From Neelides folsomi (lineage: Eukaryota > Arthropoda > Collembola > Neelipleona > Neelidae), in NCBI GenBank assembly GCA_034687125.1, contig JAQGBZ010000011.1, positions 455,983 to 519,982 of the forward strand: DNA of 64,000 bases, read 5' to 3'. The translations under genes and the position numbers were made by a program. This document shows positions 1 through 14,424 of the stretch, piece after piece. The first letter of the stretch is position 1; every line of letters starts with the position of its first letter. Below the pieces are notes generated by a model. The model saw only the letters and a list, made by a program, of their open reading frames with translations. It had not been told where the DNA came from and searched no databases.

Positions 1-54
1 TGATGGTGTGAGAATGCTGTTGGTTGATTTAATGATGAGACCTTGGGTCCTTTC

Positions 55-3000
55 TTAAGCTGCTGGCTCCTCAGGGATTTTTCCAAAATTATCATTGAGG
101 CTGTAGAGTGATGGGGCATCAGCACAAGGGACGGAGTCTTCAGAACGGGCGCAAGTGAAGCTTTCCTATAAAAAAAAGAAGAATGGGACAATGGCGACAT
201 TGAGGAACTTTTTTTAATAAGGAGGATCAAATCAAGACTCCTCAAATAAGGAAATATCAATGAAGATGAGATTTGTGTAAGAGTCGAGGTTCTTGGTTGG
301 GTCGAAAGATCTGCATATATTCATCATGCATTATGTCCAACCGCATCCTGTATTGAGTCTCTCTGATAAAGATGAGGCAACGGCAGAGAAGGGACGTAAT
401 CTTCGTTTGTAAATCTCACGATATGAGTAAAGAAAATATATAAGCAAACCTGGTTGAAGATCGTCTCTGGTGGGCAGATGAAGCTGAAAATGAAAATTGA
501 TTAGCTGTAAAATTTTCTTTCATTTGACACCCGTTCTGAATCAATTATTTTATCAACTACTGTTTATTCATCAAGTACCTCCACTTGTACATCTTCTCAG
601 TTCCATCAGGGAAAGAGGCCGGCAAACAAACGTGGAAGACCTGAATAGATGGACAATTAGAAACGGAGTTCTGAAATTTTGATTAGATCCTTGACAAGGC
701 TGATTTCGTTAGAGGTGTGTGTATTTGACTGTCGCATGCATGTGGGCTTGACCCATCTTCTAATGCATTAAAATATATGGATATGGGTGAAGAGAGAAAT
801 AAACCTAGAAAAACTTCCTTCTCGACCTGACCTGCTGAGCCGACGTGAGCAACTTTATCCCCACACATTCCAACGAGAGCGAGGGAATGTGCTGGCAAAA
901 GGGAAATGACAAGAGTGAAATAAGTCAAAGTCATTGGGGCCGCTTGTAAGAATGAAGATGAGTGAAAAAAAGAAGCTTCTGTTTCCTGCCGTCGCCAATA
1001 ATCCGTCGGCTCTTATGAAAAATAATCTCTTGACTTGACTCACATTGTTTCATATATGAGAGGTAAAGGAAGTTTCCCTGCCCTTTGAAAATTGTGTGAA
1101 CTATTTCTTAGTCCATCTCTGCTGGAGCCTTTTTAACTCACAAACAAGAGAAATCCCATTATGAATGGAAGGACGTAATAAGTGAGAACTCTCATTTGTT
1201 AATGTCTTTGTTGAGACGAGAGTTAATATAAAGTGCATCTAGGACTGGTTGGAGGAAGTAATGGTTGTAAGAAGATTGCAGAAGTGACGAGCCAGATGAG
1301 TCTGCATTAATTAATTTAAATATTCCTTTGTTTCTTATTCTGTCAACCTGAGAGTAATGATGAATCTTCTTCCACTCCATTTCATTTTTTTAATACCCTT
1401 TTCCTCATTTGCTCTGATATGTTTTCGAAATATGTCTTTTGTCTCTCTTGCATAATAGATATATGTCACCCTAATTCCGACACAAAGGGTAATGAGTGAA
1501 TAACATGGAAGGCAGCAAGCAGGAGCGGAGGAGAATGTTCCTCTTTTTTTCATTCCCAATTACCTGGCAATCATTGTCGACGTCCTATAGAATTCAAAAA
1601 ATAAAAAGGAGCGATTATTCCCATGTTTGTTTGTCTTGTTGTGGAGTGAGTGAAATGATGAAGGGGGCTTACAGCATAATATCCATAAACTTTTCCTTCG
1701 CAGCTGAACGTGTCCACGATGTTGGATCTGATGGCTGTGGAGTTGCTTGGAAGTCCAAGTGGCTGTTCTTCAAAGTCTTCATTCTGTTCCTCTGCCTGTC
1801 GGGCAACCTGGGAGAAGAAGAAAACTTATTAAACACGCTCCATATAACCAAACAATATTGTATGAAAATGTTCCTCATAAAGGACGCGAGACAGAATTAA
1901 AGAATGGCATCATCATCATCACACCCAATCTCTCATTTCGACTTCATCCGCATACATAATCGATTGTTTGTTCTTCAATACTTTCACTTCGGACTTAAGT
2001 AATACTCTCACACAAGAATTGTGCCTCGAGTTCTAATCTAATCCTCCTTAATGTCCCGACTACCTTTTCATCTGCTCAATTATGGATTATTAAAAGTAAT
2101 CCCTGTAATTGATGGTCCGAATTAATTGTACACCTTCAGACTCCATTTGTTTAAAGCTTTTTAATGACTCGCATAATTGCAGAAAACATTTACCCATAAT
2201 TTACTCCTAATTTTGATTCAAATGCATAGCTAAGAGTGTCGTAATCGTCCCACTGCGTAACATTTCAAGCATTCATAGGTGTTGAGGTCAATGGGTCATC
2301 ATCGTCTCAAATAGCTCTTTTTATTGGTAAACAGTCTCATGGTCTGTTTATGAGCCTTATCAAGCCAAGAATTCCATCTCACTCCTAGGTTAGGTTATGG
2401 AGGAATGAAAGTTTTTAAAAGGTCTTTCAAAATTCCCTTAAAAGCCATCAATGACAATTTTAAATTGAAATATAATTTAACTATGCTCGTCCCCCGTTGA
2501 TTTAATCATCCATTACCTGTTAACAATACATAAAATGCTAATAGAATATGGCTAATGTCTGGGAGGAAGATCTTTCCCATTTACTATGCAAATGAACCTC
2601 GGTTCAATGGGATAAAAAATCATTCATTATTCAGTTTGAGCAACAATCCAGCATTAATAAAGTTATGAAAATGAATGAGGAAGAAATTTTTGATCTTAAT
2701 CTGAATTAGACAGTTAATCTTTATGCTTTCACTCAATCCTCTTCCACAGAACAAAGAAAGCGAGACAATGAAGGGGAGCGTGAATTAAAGAAGTGGAGTA
2801 ATAACAAATGCTTACCCTGTTGGGATGACCATAAGCTGCGGCCGCGAAGAGAGCCACGACGGCTGCAAAACAAAATGATCAAAATGAACATACACAGTTA
2901 CGTCCCAAAGCCACACATTATTTGGATTAACTTCCTTTGGTCCAAGACAATGGGGCTAATAATGTAAAGGACTCGAGATTTAAAAAGATGGGAATCATTG

Positions 3001-3422
3001 GATCTTTAATTGAACGTTTCAAGCTCATGCTGCATTCAAGTGAGAGGATCTCGAGAAGAAGAGAAAATCATAATTGGTAAGCTACAGGGGATCTTTATAT
3101 GGAATATTCTAATGATTACAAATGATCTTCGAAGGAACTTGATGAATGAGAGGAGGAACATTGAGAGAAGCTTCCTTCTCTTTCTCTGATCAAGGCGATT
3201 GTATAATAATACATGCACTCTCACATTCTAATATTTGACTATCTTGAGCCAGTTTTAATTATTATTTCCAAATATCAATACTTCGGTTCTTCTAATGGGG
3301 GGGAACATAATCGAATTTTATCCAAAAAAGGCAAGGAGCGTAATTAACTCTTCAACAATTAATTTATCATTAATTAATGTTCAAAAATTATACTTACCCA
3401 AAGAGATGTAGATTTTGTTCAT
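55..3422 (-). CDS. CPAP1-like secreted protein with one chitin-binding type-2 (CBM14/peritrophin-A) domain
   Basis: Six coding exons on the minus strand: 3398-3422, 2816-2862, 1673-1807, 579-670, 450-483 and 55-165. All junction phases agree and the product is 147 aa, ending with TAA at 55-57. Residues 1-20 form a signal peptide (MNKIYISLAVVALF followed by an alanine run). Residues 60-125 hold the six-cysteine chitin-binding domain: C60, C75, C84, C103, C116 and C125, with the family hallmarks FSCEGKVYGYYA, QVFHVCLP and FICPPETIFNQ. The single domain with short flanks matches CPAP1-type cuticle proteins, which bind chitin in the extracellular cuticle or tracheal lining. The exon at 450-483 is only 34 nt and its donor (CAG/GTTTGC) is weak, but the phase fits. 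A leader intron appears to lie upstream (acceptor just 5' of 3457, donor just 3' of 3733). The 3' UTR lies beyond the left edge. The family call is firm; the exact member is not assigned. Confidence 0.85.
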
Positions 3423-3732
3423 TATGAATGAGATGAAATTACTTGGAGCTGACTAGCCTAAAATAAAAGGGAGTCAGACAAAGAAATTTTGTAAATTAAA
3501 TTAAAGGTGGTTATGTGGTTAGCTCTTGCGGCTTGCCGCTTTAGAAGGGGGCCAAAATGAAAGAAAAACACTCGAAGTTATTGAAATCATTCACACACAA
3601 TCGAATCCAAAAGGTATCTTGATAAATTGATAATTGTCACAATCACACCGGAAAGGTCTTGTAATAAAAATCGGGGAACCACAGGAGTAATTAAAAGTAG
3701 ATCACTTAGGGCTCCTGAGCCGGGTAACCCAC

Positions 3733-3822
3733 CTGAGAGGTGTCTTGCGGGTGAGAGCACAAGTCGATGGAGCTGATGGACAAATTGTGATCAAGTCCTT
3801 TCAACTCCCATTCATTTATATA
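3733..3822 (-). promoter_or_regulatory. Putative core promoter and non-coding leader exon of the CPAP1-like gene
   Basis: A TATA box (TATATAAA, minus strand) lies at 3815-3822. About 30 nt downstream would be a start site near 3785-3790. The leader would then run to a good donor (CTCTCAG/GTGGGT) at 3733/3732 and splice to an acceptor (TTTTAG/GCTAGTC) at 3457, 35 nt before the ATG. This is inferred from motifs only. Confidence 0.4.
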
Positions 3823-6800
3823 CTCAAGTCCGAGGATGGGATTGATGATGGGTCCTTTGGAGCCACGAAATCCCCCATCTCAAAACTCTGTTCTTTCCCA
3901 CGTCTTGGATCTCTTCACCCATGATTAGGGATGTGGGGGTGTTGTGTGAGTAGTGGCCCGCTCCCTGAGTCCACAGAGGACTCAACACCCACGGCGCTTT
4001 CAGGTGACCGCTGGTTCATTCCAATTCCCTACATTTAATATTAGCCGTTTCCTAAGGACAGTCGCTTCATTACCATGAGTGGTCATTATTAATTTGCCTC
4101 GCATCTTCAACTCCTCGCTCATGTGTCAAAATCTCGACGGTGGGCTTCTGCTCCCAACCCTATATTTAATGGGTCTTGCTGCGAGTCCTCGTCGTCATTA
4201 TCCCTTAACCCTTACCGGTTACAATATTCATAAAATTCTTGGCTCGAGTGGAGAAGAAGCGTGATTTACTCGCTTCGTGAATCGAGAATTTGCATATAAC
4301 ATTTCTCCTAAAGGCTCCTCCATATGATATTCACTTTCCTTTGCAGATTGCACTTTTAATTTACATTCTAATCTCCTCGTCTTCGCAAATTAATAGACGT
4401 TTTCAAACCCTGATGTTTCGTAAAAAATTGTTGAATAATATTTAATAATAGGTACATTCATTGATAAACGCCTGAGTACTCCGAAATTCAATTACTACTT
4501 TTCAATTTGAGCAAGGTCTAGGGAGCCTCCGTGCATGAATATGTTGAGGAGAGGATGAGATGATTTTGAGAAGTGTAAGAGGCTCATAAGAACTGATTCC
4601 CTGCTGGTCTTCAAACATCCCTCGCCCAATCTCTCTGCCCATTGAGTTCTTTATCAGGGAAACCACACATATTAACATATCATGAATAAAGTATCCTTTG
4701 ATTGTGGTGGAAAACCTGTGATTGTGTGGTTAATATACGAATTAAAGTGGGACCATTCACTTCATTTTCATTAGACGCCTTTTACGTAATTGAGAGATCG
4801 TGCCGACTCCCTGGACAATTTGTGTTGCAAACTTTCAACTCCTTCTACTCCTAGAGTGGTTGAGAATGCCAATCCTTGAGTAAACGCTCCCCAATGAATC
4901 ACTTTACCTCTTTAACATTAATCTCTTCACAAATAGGGAGAGATGAAAGGAAAATAAATTTAATTTACTAATTAGTCCTTGATACTCTTATCTTGATTCT
5001 TAAAAACTTGGCCCGATAGTGGATTTTTTTTAGGTTAACTTGTAAATTATATAAAAAATAAACAAGCAAAAAATTTAAAAATCTCATCTTTTGAGTTATT
5101 AGCAATAATAGGTAAAATATGTATATTTGTATAGGATCCTACCATACATAAGTTATTGCATTAAACTTTGCATTAACCTATCAATACTTACTTTCTTGCT
5201 TTATGAATCCTTCTACCTTGTAAATATTTAACTTCGTGGGCTTTACTTTTGAATTAACATGTACTGATAGATTTATAAGTATGATAAAATCAGAATTTCT
5301 TTAAATGAAATAATATGACTAACTAACCCTTATATTATTATCATATCTCATGCATGCAAACTAAATATAAAAGTTAAGAATACTTGACATATCTGTACAC
5401 TATATATTTTAAATTTCTTCCTATACCTCTACCTGTATACTAAAACATTCATGATTCTTATGTAGTTGCTGATGTAAAAGGTAAAGTGACTTGTTCATTC
5501 AAAATAATCTATCGAATTAATGAGAATTATGCATTGTCTTCTTCTTTTGCGTGTGAGAATGATATATGATGGGATGCATGTGAATTTCATTGAAAATGAA
5601 CAAAGTTCATCATTCATCCTCTATCCTGCAGAAATGAAAGAAGGCTTTCTATAACTGGAGGATATTTAATGCAATTTAGACTTGGAAGTAATGATCCTTA
5701 CCTCGTATCATCTTTGTGCCTCTCAGCTAGGCCAGTGCCAATCAAGTACTCATCATTGTCATCTTTGCATGTGGGACTCAACGACTATTAAATGGATCTT
5801 TCTCGCCTCCCCCTCACCGTCTCACATTCTCTTTCCCGACCACCGTTTAAAAGGAGTGTTATTGCTTATAATCCAAAGGAGAATTTATTCCACTGTGTAG
5901 AGATTCAATTAAGAATCATCAAAATATACACTTTCCTCTTATTCTCGTAAAAAATTAACAATGGAGAGCTGATATTTCATAAATAGAATTTTAGGCTCAA
6001 ATTGGGACGACGCCTTTTGGGCCAAAAAAACGGAAATGAAAGGGAGGAGAGGAAAGTAAGGCATTTAAAGGTACCTTATTAGTCATTATTCTCATTATAC
6101 AAATTGGGTAGTGCCTCTGCATCCTCATCCTAATTGAGGAGTGGGAGAGAAATGGAGAGTGGTGATAGACTTCTTTCTCTTTAAGTAAACAATGGAGGAC
6201 TTGTCAATAACGGCCCATTATCATTATCATGTCATAATAATTGATAATGATTACGATAAATAAAACAAATAGGACGAGCGACTTCCATTCTCATAACCAT
6301 ATTATCCCCACAAGTACATCTATGCATAATGTCGGTCCATATCGATTGAACGGTTCCTTTTATAAATGGCAGATGATTGTTCCTTTCTCATCTTCAGATG
6401 TGGAGTCTGGGAGCCGTGTTTAGACCAAATAAGAAGCGAATCCTTCGCGGAGAAGGAATTCACTTCATGACAGAAGATCTTCGCTTTTGAAGTGACCAAC
6501 TCTCCCTTTCATTTTTTTCCATTCTACCTCCGCGTAGATTCCGTCTGCTGCAAATTCAAATGTGCGATCTCTTGATTTCAGTGATGGATGTGTTCGACGC
6601 TAAAGAAGTAAAACAATGGGGAGATGGCATGCATCAGATATTATTAATACGAGTCAATTTGGGATGAAAGAAAAGGTGATGGAATACAAGGAAAGATATT
6701 ACAAAATCGGCAAGAAAATCGATGTATATATTATATGTAATACCATTCAGCACATCTTAACTATTCATATATAAGAAATATTCATATACTTATTACAAGC

Positions 6801-9385
6801 AGTATTCGTGTATTGTCAATTAGGGTTAAAATAAAACATTGGATGAATATATTTTTAAAATTAACTACATTATTACATTACATACATATTACTTAATAAC
6901 TTGTGTTATGAATCTTATGAACTATCTGTACTAAAATAAGCACATGGACAATGAATCCATACTACTGTAATCTATAATACTACATATTACTTCCACTCTG
7001 TAAGTAAGTACATATCTGCAGGTATTTAGGCGTGTATTTGATGAATGAATATCTTCCTATAGGAATTCTAGAATGTATGGTGAAATGTAATGGTTATGAT
7101 GAGAAGGATGTGAACTTAAAGCCAACTAAAAAGCCATTCATGAACAATCTTAGACAATCGATTTAAAAGAGATTTCGAGGAAGAGCTTCAAGTTTGATTG
7201 CAATCAAGTTTATTTGATCATGGCACCGAATCTCTACCGATTCTTAATTAGAATATTGCGCATTCCATTTTCATTCATCTTGTTTCATTCAATTTTTATT
7301 CTCATGCTGAAGAGAAGGCCTTTCATTTTGAGTTTGATCCTAGGTACATATGTTCAAATATAATAAGCGAATCAACGAGTCTAAATTACAATTGCGTTAA
7401 AGGATGAGTCGTTTATTTCATACCCGAGCAAAAGTAATTAAATTAATAACGTTTATTTTTAAAGATTTTTCCATTATTACTCGATTCCAAATACTTAATA
7501 ATGTGTTTAATTGAAGAAATAAAAAAAATGTGTGTTTAATTTTATTCGCTTAACCATCCATTGAATAATAAAGGAATGATATTGCATAGGAAATGACTTG
7601 TGTTTGAAAGCCGAGCTTTCACTTTCGTCTCATTAACCTCGCTACCTATTATCTTATTATCTAATCGTGAGCATAAGCAAAGATGAAAAGTAATGTGGTG
7701 AATCTACCTACCAAAGTAATAATTAGCGTGTGTGTATCCCATCCCATTTCTTTAAATCTACTCAACTCTACTCGGCGATTCATAATTATCAAATGATTTA
7801 TTAATAATCGTCTGAATTTCAACTCTTATTTGCACTCCGTGATGAAATTAGTAATGCGATTACTCATTATACGACCAGTTAATTCTTAATCAGATTACTT
7901 TGGCGTATAAACTTTCCACGTATTCAACTACCTACTTCATCACACTCTCAACAGCTTCATTCGTGAAAATTTATTCGTAGGGTTGGGAAGTTGGGATTCA
8001 GGAATAAATAAATTTAAAGTTTTTTTTCCTTAAAGTTTATTTTATATTAAAAATGCAAATAGTTAATTGTCGTCAGCTCCCAACCTTTAAAAACATTCGT
8101 TTCAAGATATTCTAAAAACAAGAATAAACTTAATTAATGGCGTGTGTTGTGTTTGAAGGGATGATTGTCGCATTTAATTTTTATTGTACTTTTTCAATAA
8201 TGGGACACAGTGGTCCTTCCTTTTGATTCCTCTTTGAAGGAATGCCACTCATTAAAATTTCCTTTCTTGTCAAATGATTTGGGTGTTGCTGATGACGAAA
8301 AGGCTAAAGAGGACCCGATCTCCTTGTGTTTTTATTTTCCATACTACATTTAATAGAATCATTATTGTTAGTTCAACCCTTTTTGATGGTCATTCTCATT
8401 AAATCTTCTTCACTTAAAAGAAAACACTTTTCTTGATACATAAATATGTAAATGTACCAAAGTAATATAAAAATAATTTTTCGCATGGTCAAGGAATTCA
8501 ACCATCGTCTTATTATTTCCTTTCTCATCATAAAAGTCTTTGTTTCGTTATAAGAACATGTATTTACAATCATTTGCATAAATTAATGTTCACTACATAT
8601 CATTATCAAGTCTTACCAATAAGATGAATTCAAAGAATCTAAAGATTATGAATTACCTTATTTGGCGGATTTTTTTGCAATAAAATTCTAACATGAAACA
8701 ATTACATATTTTTTAATTTCGATATTTTATTAATAGAGATTTGCGTTCTCATAAGATGGATAGTAGAGTATATGCTAATAAAGAATCGAGGTAAGGTGTA
8801 AAGAACATTGTTTTGAAGTTTAGAAAATATTTACTTGTCAACTCATCGTTATTATTGCAGTAAATCTTGCCCAGTGTTAATATATCTTTCTATAATGTCC
8901 AAACATATACCAATTTACCAATGTTATTTTGTATACAAATGCAAACAGTTAAAAAATTCTCCTTTAAAAATCGAAAAAACCAGTTTACAAATATTCTCTA
9001 ATCCCTTTTACTCAAAGTGACAACTTGACCAAATAGGAAATTGTCATCTTTACATAGACTTTATCGTAATGATGATAAGCAAATTTTTATTAAACTTTAC
9101 ATTGTTTAAAGTTGACCATCGGTAATAGTAATAAAGGAAGTTAATTTTAATGAGTAGGGTAAACAAGACAATTTGCATACAATTTGGATCAAGTTTAATC
9201 TTCAACCTTTGTATTCTTGAAATGATGAACCATAAAGTAATTTGAGTATAATACTGTACATTGCGGATCATCTTCATGTTAATAATCATCATAAACAAAA
9301 CAAACAAACCAATTCAGTATCATATAAAATGTAATAAAAATAAATGTAAAAGATATAAAACTACATCACGCTACACATATAAAAC
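3823..9385. other. Gene-poor intergenic DNA, left part
   Basis: No ORF here resembles a known protein and none joins to neighbours by splice sites. The stretch alternates between very AT-rich DNA and blocks with more G+C at about 3.83-4.3, 5.55-6.6 and 7.9-8.3 kb. Those blocks could be regulatory DNA of the CPAP1-like gene. I saw no tRNA, transposase or long tandem repeat. Confidence 0.5.
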
Positions 9386-9451
9386 TACACAAAATGTTAT
9401 CATTTGCATTTTACATTTTCATGTAAAATGCAAATGATAACATTTTGTGTA
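9386..9451. repeat. Perfect 31-bp inverted repeat with 4-nt loop
   Basis: The left arm is 9386-9416, the loop TTTC is 9417-9420 and the right arm is 9421-9451. The arms are exact reverse complements. A second weaker pair (ATGAACAT/ATGTTCAT) lies just to the right at 9454-9482. The left flank carries a duplicated ATATAAAACTACA-type motif. No coding sequence is nearby. It could be a foldback element, a MITE remnant, a small-RNA hairpin or a gene-conversion product. Confidence 0.9.
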
Positions 9452-10667
9452 TATGAACATATTTATTATTTACATGTTCATTTTATATACAAAGAGATCC
9501 AAATAATTATATGTGAAATTGAATCTAATTCACATCAATAAAATATCTAAATATGATATTAATAATACTAGGTACTTTTCATGTTTTATCAATTGCACGT
9601 TCTCAGCCAAGACATTGTTGCTTCCTAACCTTGGCATCAAAGCATGAAACCAAGACCTACTTGGGTTTCTTGATTTCTTGCTTTTGATTGAAAATCCATA
9701 GACTGTGATAAATTTATGTAGCTAATGTGAATTGAAATGAAATATAGTGAAGAGTGTTCTATGTAAATGTTTGTATTAACATGTGATGGGTTTGAGGATT
9801 GCTTCATTACTGTATTTTGTATTAAAAATTCTTAATAGATTTTTAGTTAACCATGTCTTTAATATAGAAAACCAACACTTCACTACAAATTACAACCCTG
9901 ATTATTTTTTAAAAAATTAAAAGAATCCATTCAATGAGGATTCGAGTAAGGAAAGAAATGCATATAAGCAAAGGTACCTCACTGCAATGACGCGACAAAA
10001 CACACATCTTAAAAATGTGCAGTTAATTTGAATACGATAAATAATGATAATATGTACTTTAGATCGATTGAATAATAGTGAATACAATTGACGTATCATA
10101 ATTTTATAATTTTTCATGTTTCCTCCTATGTTATATTGATTTTGATTGAGGAGGTTTGATGACGGATTATTGAAAATTGATTGTTGATAATGATGACTTT
10201 GCTTATTACTATAAAAGTATACGAGAGTCTTTCCAACAGCGAGATTCGCTTCTTCGAGGATTTAAATAGAAATTCAGCTGAGCTCATTCTTTTTATTGGT
10301 CACTCAATCCGAAAGAAATAGTATTAGGCACATTGAATCCCTCGAAGCAATTCTGAAATAAAACCACCTCAATTTTCAGTCTCATCTCTCACTCTCAATT
10401 TCAATTCTATACAATAAGTCATAACGCCTGGATTTGCCAATTTATATTTCTTCCATTATTCCAATATCAATGTAGAAATAAATAGACAAACACAATAAAG
10501 CATTATTTATTCTGTTATTATATTCATTGACAAAGAGCTTCCTAAATCAATATTGATTTTTAATTTTTATATGAACTGAAATATGGGATAAATTCATCAA
10601 TTACATTTTAAATTATCAAGAGATTCATCAAGGAAATTTCGCAGTCTCAATAAGAAGGAGTCTACTG
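9452..10667. other. AT-rich intergenic DNA between two inverted repeats
   Basis: No gene-like signal is visible. The only structure noted is the short ATGAACAT/ATGTTCAT pair at the left end. Confidence 0.4.
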
Positions 10668-10725
10668 CACTGCAGACTGCAGTGTGGTGTATTATTATAA
10701 ATGAGTAGGATACTCATTTATAATA
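10668..10725. repeat. Two adjacent palindromes
   Basis: CACTGCAG-A-CTGCAGTG occupies 10668-10684, with 8-bp arms around one base. Nine bases further on is a 15-bp perfect inverted repeat, arms 10693-10707 and 10711-10725 (TATTATAAATGAGTA) with loop GGA. Both are in intergenic DNA and their function is unknown. Confidence 0.85.
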
Positions 10726-13700
10726 CTTCTAAACTGACACTTCTAATTAAGCGTTCTTTGCCTCTACTCACTAAAAGGAAGATTCATAACAATTTTGTCT
10801 ACCTGCATTATGAAAGAGATGGCCAAGTCGGAAATGTAATATGATTTTTATCTCACTTTGTTTAATTTGAAACAATGAGTTAGTGGGTTACAGCTACAGT
10901 TAAAACCAATTATATAATATTTGGTAATATGCATTTCAAAAGTAGTCCCATTTTATAATTTATTAGTTTAGAAATTGAGAAGGGGTTAAATTAACCTTTG
11001 TAAAATCTGATTAACTAATGTTTTATTCTTCCTTTCAATTTCTACAATGGGTCTCCTAATGGACGAACATCGTGTGTCTCTTCTTTAACTAAGGTCTACT
11101 TTTGTCACCATTACCATTGATCGTAGCATCAATCTTCATTATTGCACAAGAACGAAGAGTGGAAGGGGCAAATGGGGCATTCTCTTATCCTTTGACGAAG
11201 GTACATCGTAAGACTTGCTTCAGTAGGGGCTTAAATACCCTCTCGACCTCATCACACACACACACTTCACAATCAGATGGAGAGATCGACTCAAATCATT
11301 ACTCAGGACATCCCGACAATGGCCGTTATGAATGCCGGATTTGAATCGTGTTTAAGGTCCTACATTACGAAAAATTTCCGTCCTTCTTAATCATCAGCTT
11401 TCCATGTAAAGCAATGGAAGCATGAGGGCTTGTTATTGTAATAACTACTGGCATTAAAAATATGGTCGTGGTATATTTCTGAATGTGGGTCTCAGCTTCC
11501 GCCATGTGAGCAAAGGGAGAATAATTAATTTTAAACAGGAGATTATAAGAATTCCAATGGAATGTGTCATTCTTACATGAGTGAATACAAGCTCTTGTTT
11601 GTCCAACTACTTTCTCCCTCAGAATCCTTTCTTATGGATCAGAGTTGGATGAGTAAACAAACCCTCATTCAAGCGTCACCCATCACCCATTAAAATCCTC
11701 AATTCCTCCTTCACTTCGTTCCTAAATGCAATAAACTGCATTTAAAATACCACTTGATTTCTTTTCTTCACGGTAAACAAACGTGTAAAATTAAAATGTC
11801 TAACGTTCCAAATGTTATTCCCATTTTTGATATTGCATTATTTGAAAAACAATAATGAGGGGCTTGAAGTTGTCGGATGGCTCAATTTTATTCAAATATT
11901 ACACGCGTATGAGCAACTTTAAAATTGTACTAATATTAGTATAAGATTCTAGAGAGAGATTGTACAAGGGAGATAATAAAGAAATATGTGAGCAAGAGGA
12001 GCTATGTAATCTAGGTAGGACTTTTCATTACTATGATTGGAGTCTGATGTAATGGCTCGAGCCCCCTTAATTTGCGCTCATCTTCATCAGCCGGATCATT
12101 TGACATAGGTAGGACGCGGAGAGGAATCCAAAGGTGTCTGACATGAGTGAGTAAAAAATACTCCTCGCTGCTGCACCTCACCTTCTCCTCCTGCTGATTC
12201 ATTGAGGACTCCCTCCTTTCCAACTTATCGCAAAGAGCTCTTTCGTTAGAAATGTTTGCCAATTAAAAAGACAGACGTTTTTCTATGCAATATTTTGCAT
12301 TCATATATACCGCTCCGTCCCCTAATTGAATATACATATTATGTATGTACTCTGTATTTTCAAGGAAGGATATCTAACTTAACTGGGTATATCATATAGA
12401 TAGAGTAGTGTTAGCTATAGATTGAAGATGGATTATTTGGGAATATAACCTTAAAACTTACTAATGTGGATAAAATAGAAAATCAAATAAAAAGGTATCG
12501 TGAGTGTTAAGTGTACAGCGAAGGAAGAATTTATTACTTCATGGACTGTAATGGAGTACGAACCTACTTTGAACAGCTATTCAGCCATATGAATAAATGG
12601 ACTTAACTTTTTTACATATAAAACTTGCATGAAATCTGAATCATGCTTATTTATTCAAATTCACCTTTCTATTGTTTATTGCCGTTTGTATTTCACGAAT
12701 CCTGGGTTGGTGGATGTTGAACACGTAATCTTGTAGTTATGTGGTATGGGGAATTTGAATTGAAAATCTTTGATTACTCATGATTACAATCATTACTTAT
12801 CTTGATTTGCAAATACTCAAGAATAATCTTCTCAAATTCTATCTTGGATGCTAATAAAGGATGGGCCCTCGCTGTCTGATAGGAAGGGTAGGAGACACGT
12901 AAGTAAATTAATCATACGAGATTCTATGAAACTTATCGTGAGGTTATTACAACCTCTTAATTGCTCTGTGAAAATATTAGATATAAGTATATGCTGCTAG
13001 AATAATATTACCCAGTTTGAGTGAAAGATTTTTATTATCGCCCATTCTAAGTCTTAATTCTAGATCAAAATGAATGATGTGTTCTTAATAATGATATAAA
13101 CTCATAAATTCATTATGAGTTAAAGTTTATTATAAAGAAGGTATCTTATTATCATTTCATTTTCACTTTTGTATTTAAAGATGCTTAATTCGTGCAGATT
13201 TTTAATGTTATTTGGAATTTAATAATTTAATAGATTGTAAAGCATTCTAACTAACTATATGTTATAATTTATAATCAAAACAACAATATAGCTTTATCTA
13301 TAATCTATAGGATAGAATTTGATTTCAATTACTTTAAACGGCAGTAATTAAAAGTTTAATTACACGAAATGTTTGCACGTGTATCTTAAACATTTGAGTA
13401 ATTCACGAAGAAAATATTTGAATTTTGAGTAAAAAGTGTCATCTTTTTTATCTGTCCCATAAAATGCAATATGATACTCGCATACAGTTACATACGTACA
13501 CACACTACGCACTTTGTATTGTAATTGTATTTGTCATCCCATAAATATGTATTGCACACAAATAGTTGAATGGGGGATTTTATACGATGAAAGATCCAAA
13601 GAAAAACTAGTTTTCCTATAAATGACCATCTTTGATGAGTGAAATGATAAGTATGAATTCATGCTCAAATAATATGTTTTTCACATAAAAACATGATATG

Positions 13701-14424
13701 CAAAATCTCTATGTCCAGGTAAGGTTAATTTAATTTTATGATTATACTTCTTGTTTTATTGCTTCACAATCATCGTTCTTCGCCCTCAGACCTCAATTGA
13801 TATTATATTGTAAAATTCTTTTGCCTACACGTGGGCAAAATACATGTAAATAAGAATGAATTTACTATTTACTATGCTAGGGCATCAAAATTTCTTTGTG
13901 TGCATTATATTCTGTTAAAATTGCAAAAAGAGGAATTTTATTCACAAAGAAAACTTTGAGCAATTCTTCAGCTGGCATCAACATTTCCGCAATGAAAATT
14001 ACAAACAACACTCGTAGCATGTAATAACAAACATTCATTTCTCTTCGAATGTCAAAAAGTTCAAATAGGTAAAAAAAATAGCATAACAAACATTGTACAT
14101 ATTATGTTACTTTCTTGTTTAACATGCTATGATATTTTATTCATTTTCATTAAATTTTAAATAAGTATTAGTGCAAAGTCTATTTTAACTTGGTATAAAT
14201 TGTAGTATTAACCTCGCAAATACCTAATATCAATTGTTAAGCAAAAGTCAATTGACTCATCCTTTGCAAACCCGAATAGAATATCTATTCTAAAAAGATT
14301 CAAGACTTCTTTCATTGTTCTTTATATCAAGGGACAATTGGACTATTCTTTCTAACCATTGACCAAGAGATTTTAATCCTAGGAATGGCGACGATAAAAT
14401 TTTCAATTCATAAATATAATACGA
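10726..14424. other. Gene-poor intergenic DNA, right part
   Basis: I recognise no gene. A block with more G+C at about 11.04-11.75 kb contains a short CA run, and another lies at 12.0-12.26 kb. An 83-codon minus-strand ORF in the second block (12011-12262) has no recognisable domain and no splice partners. The rest is AT-rich. Confidence 0.4.

Noticed and set aside
12011-12262. 83-codon minus-strand ORF in a GC-richer intergenic block
   Set aside because: No recognisable domain, no splice partners, and length expected by chance in a less AT-rich patch.
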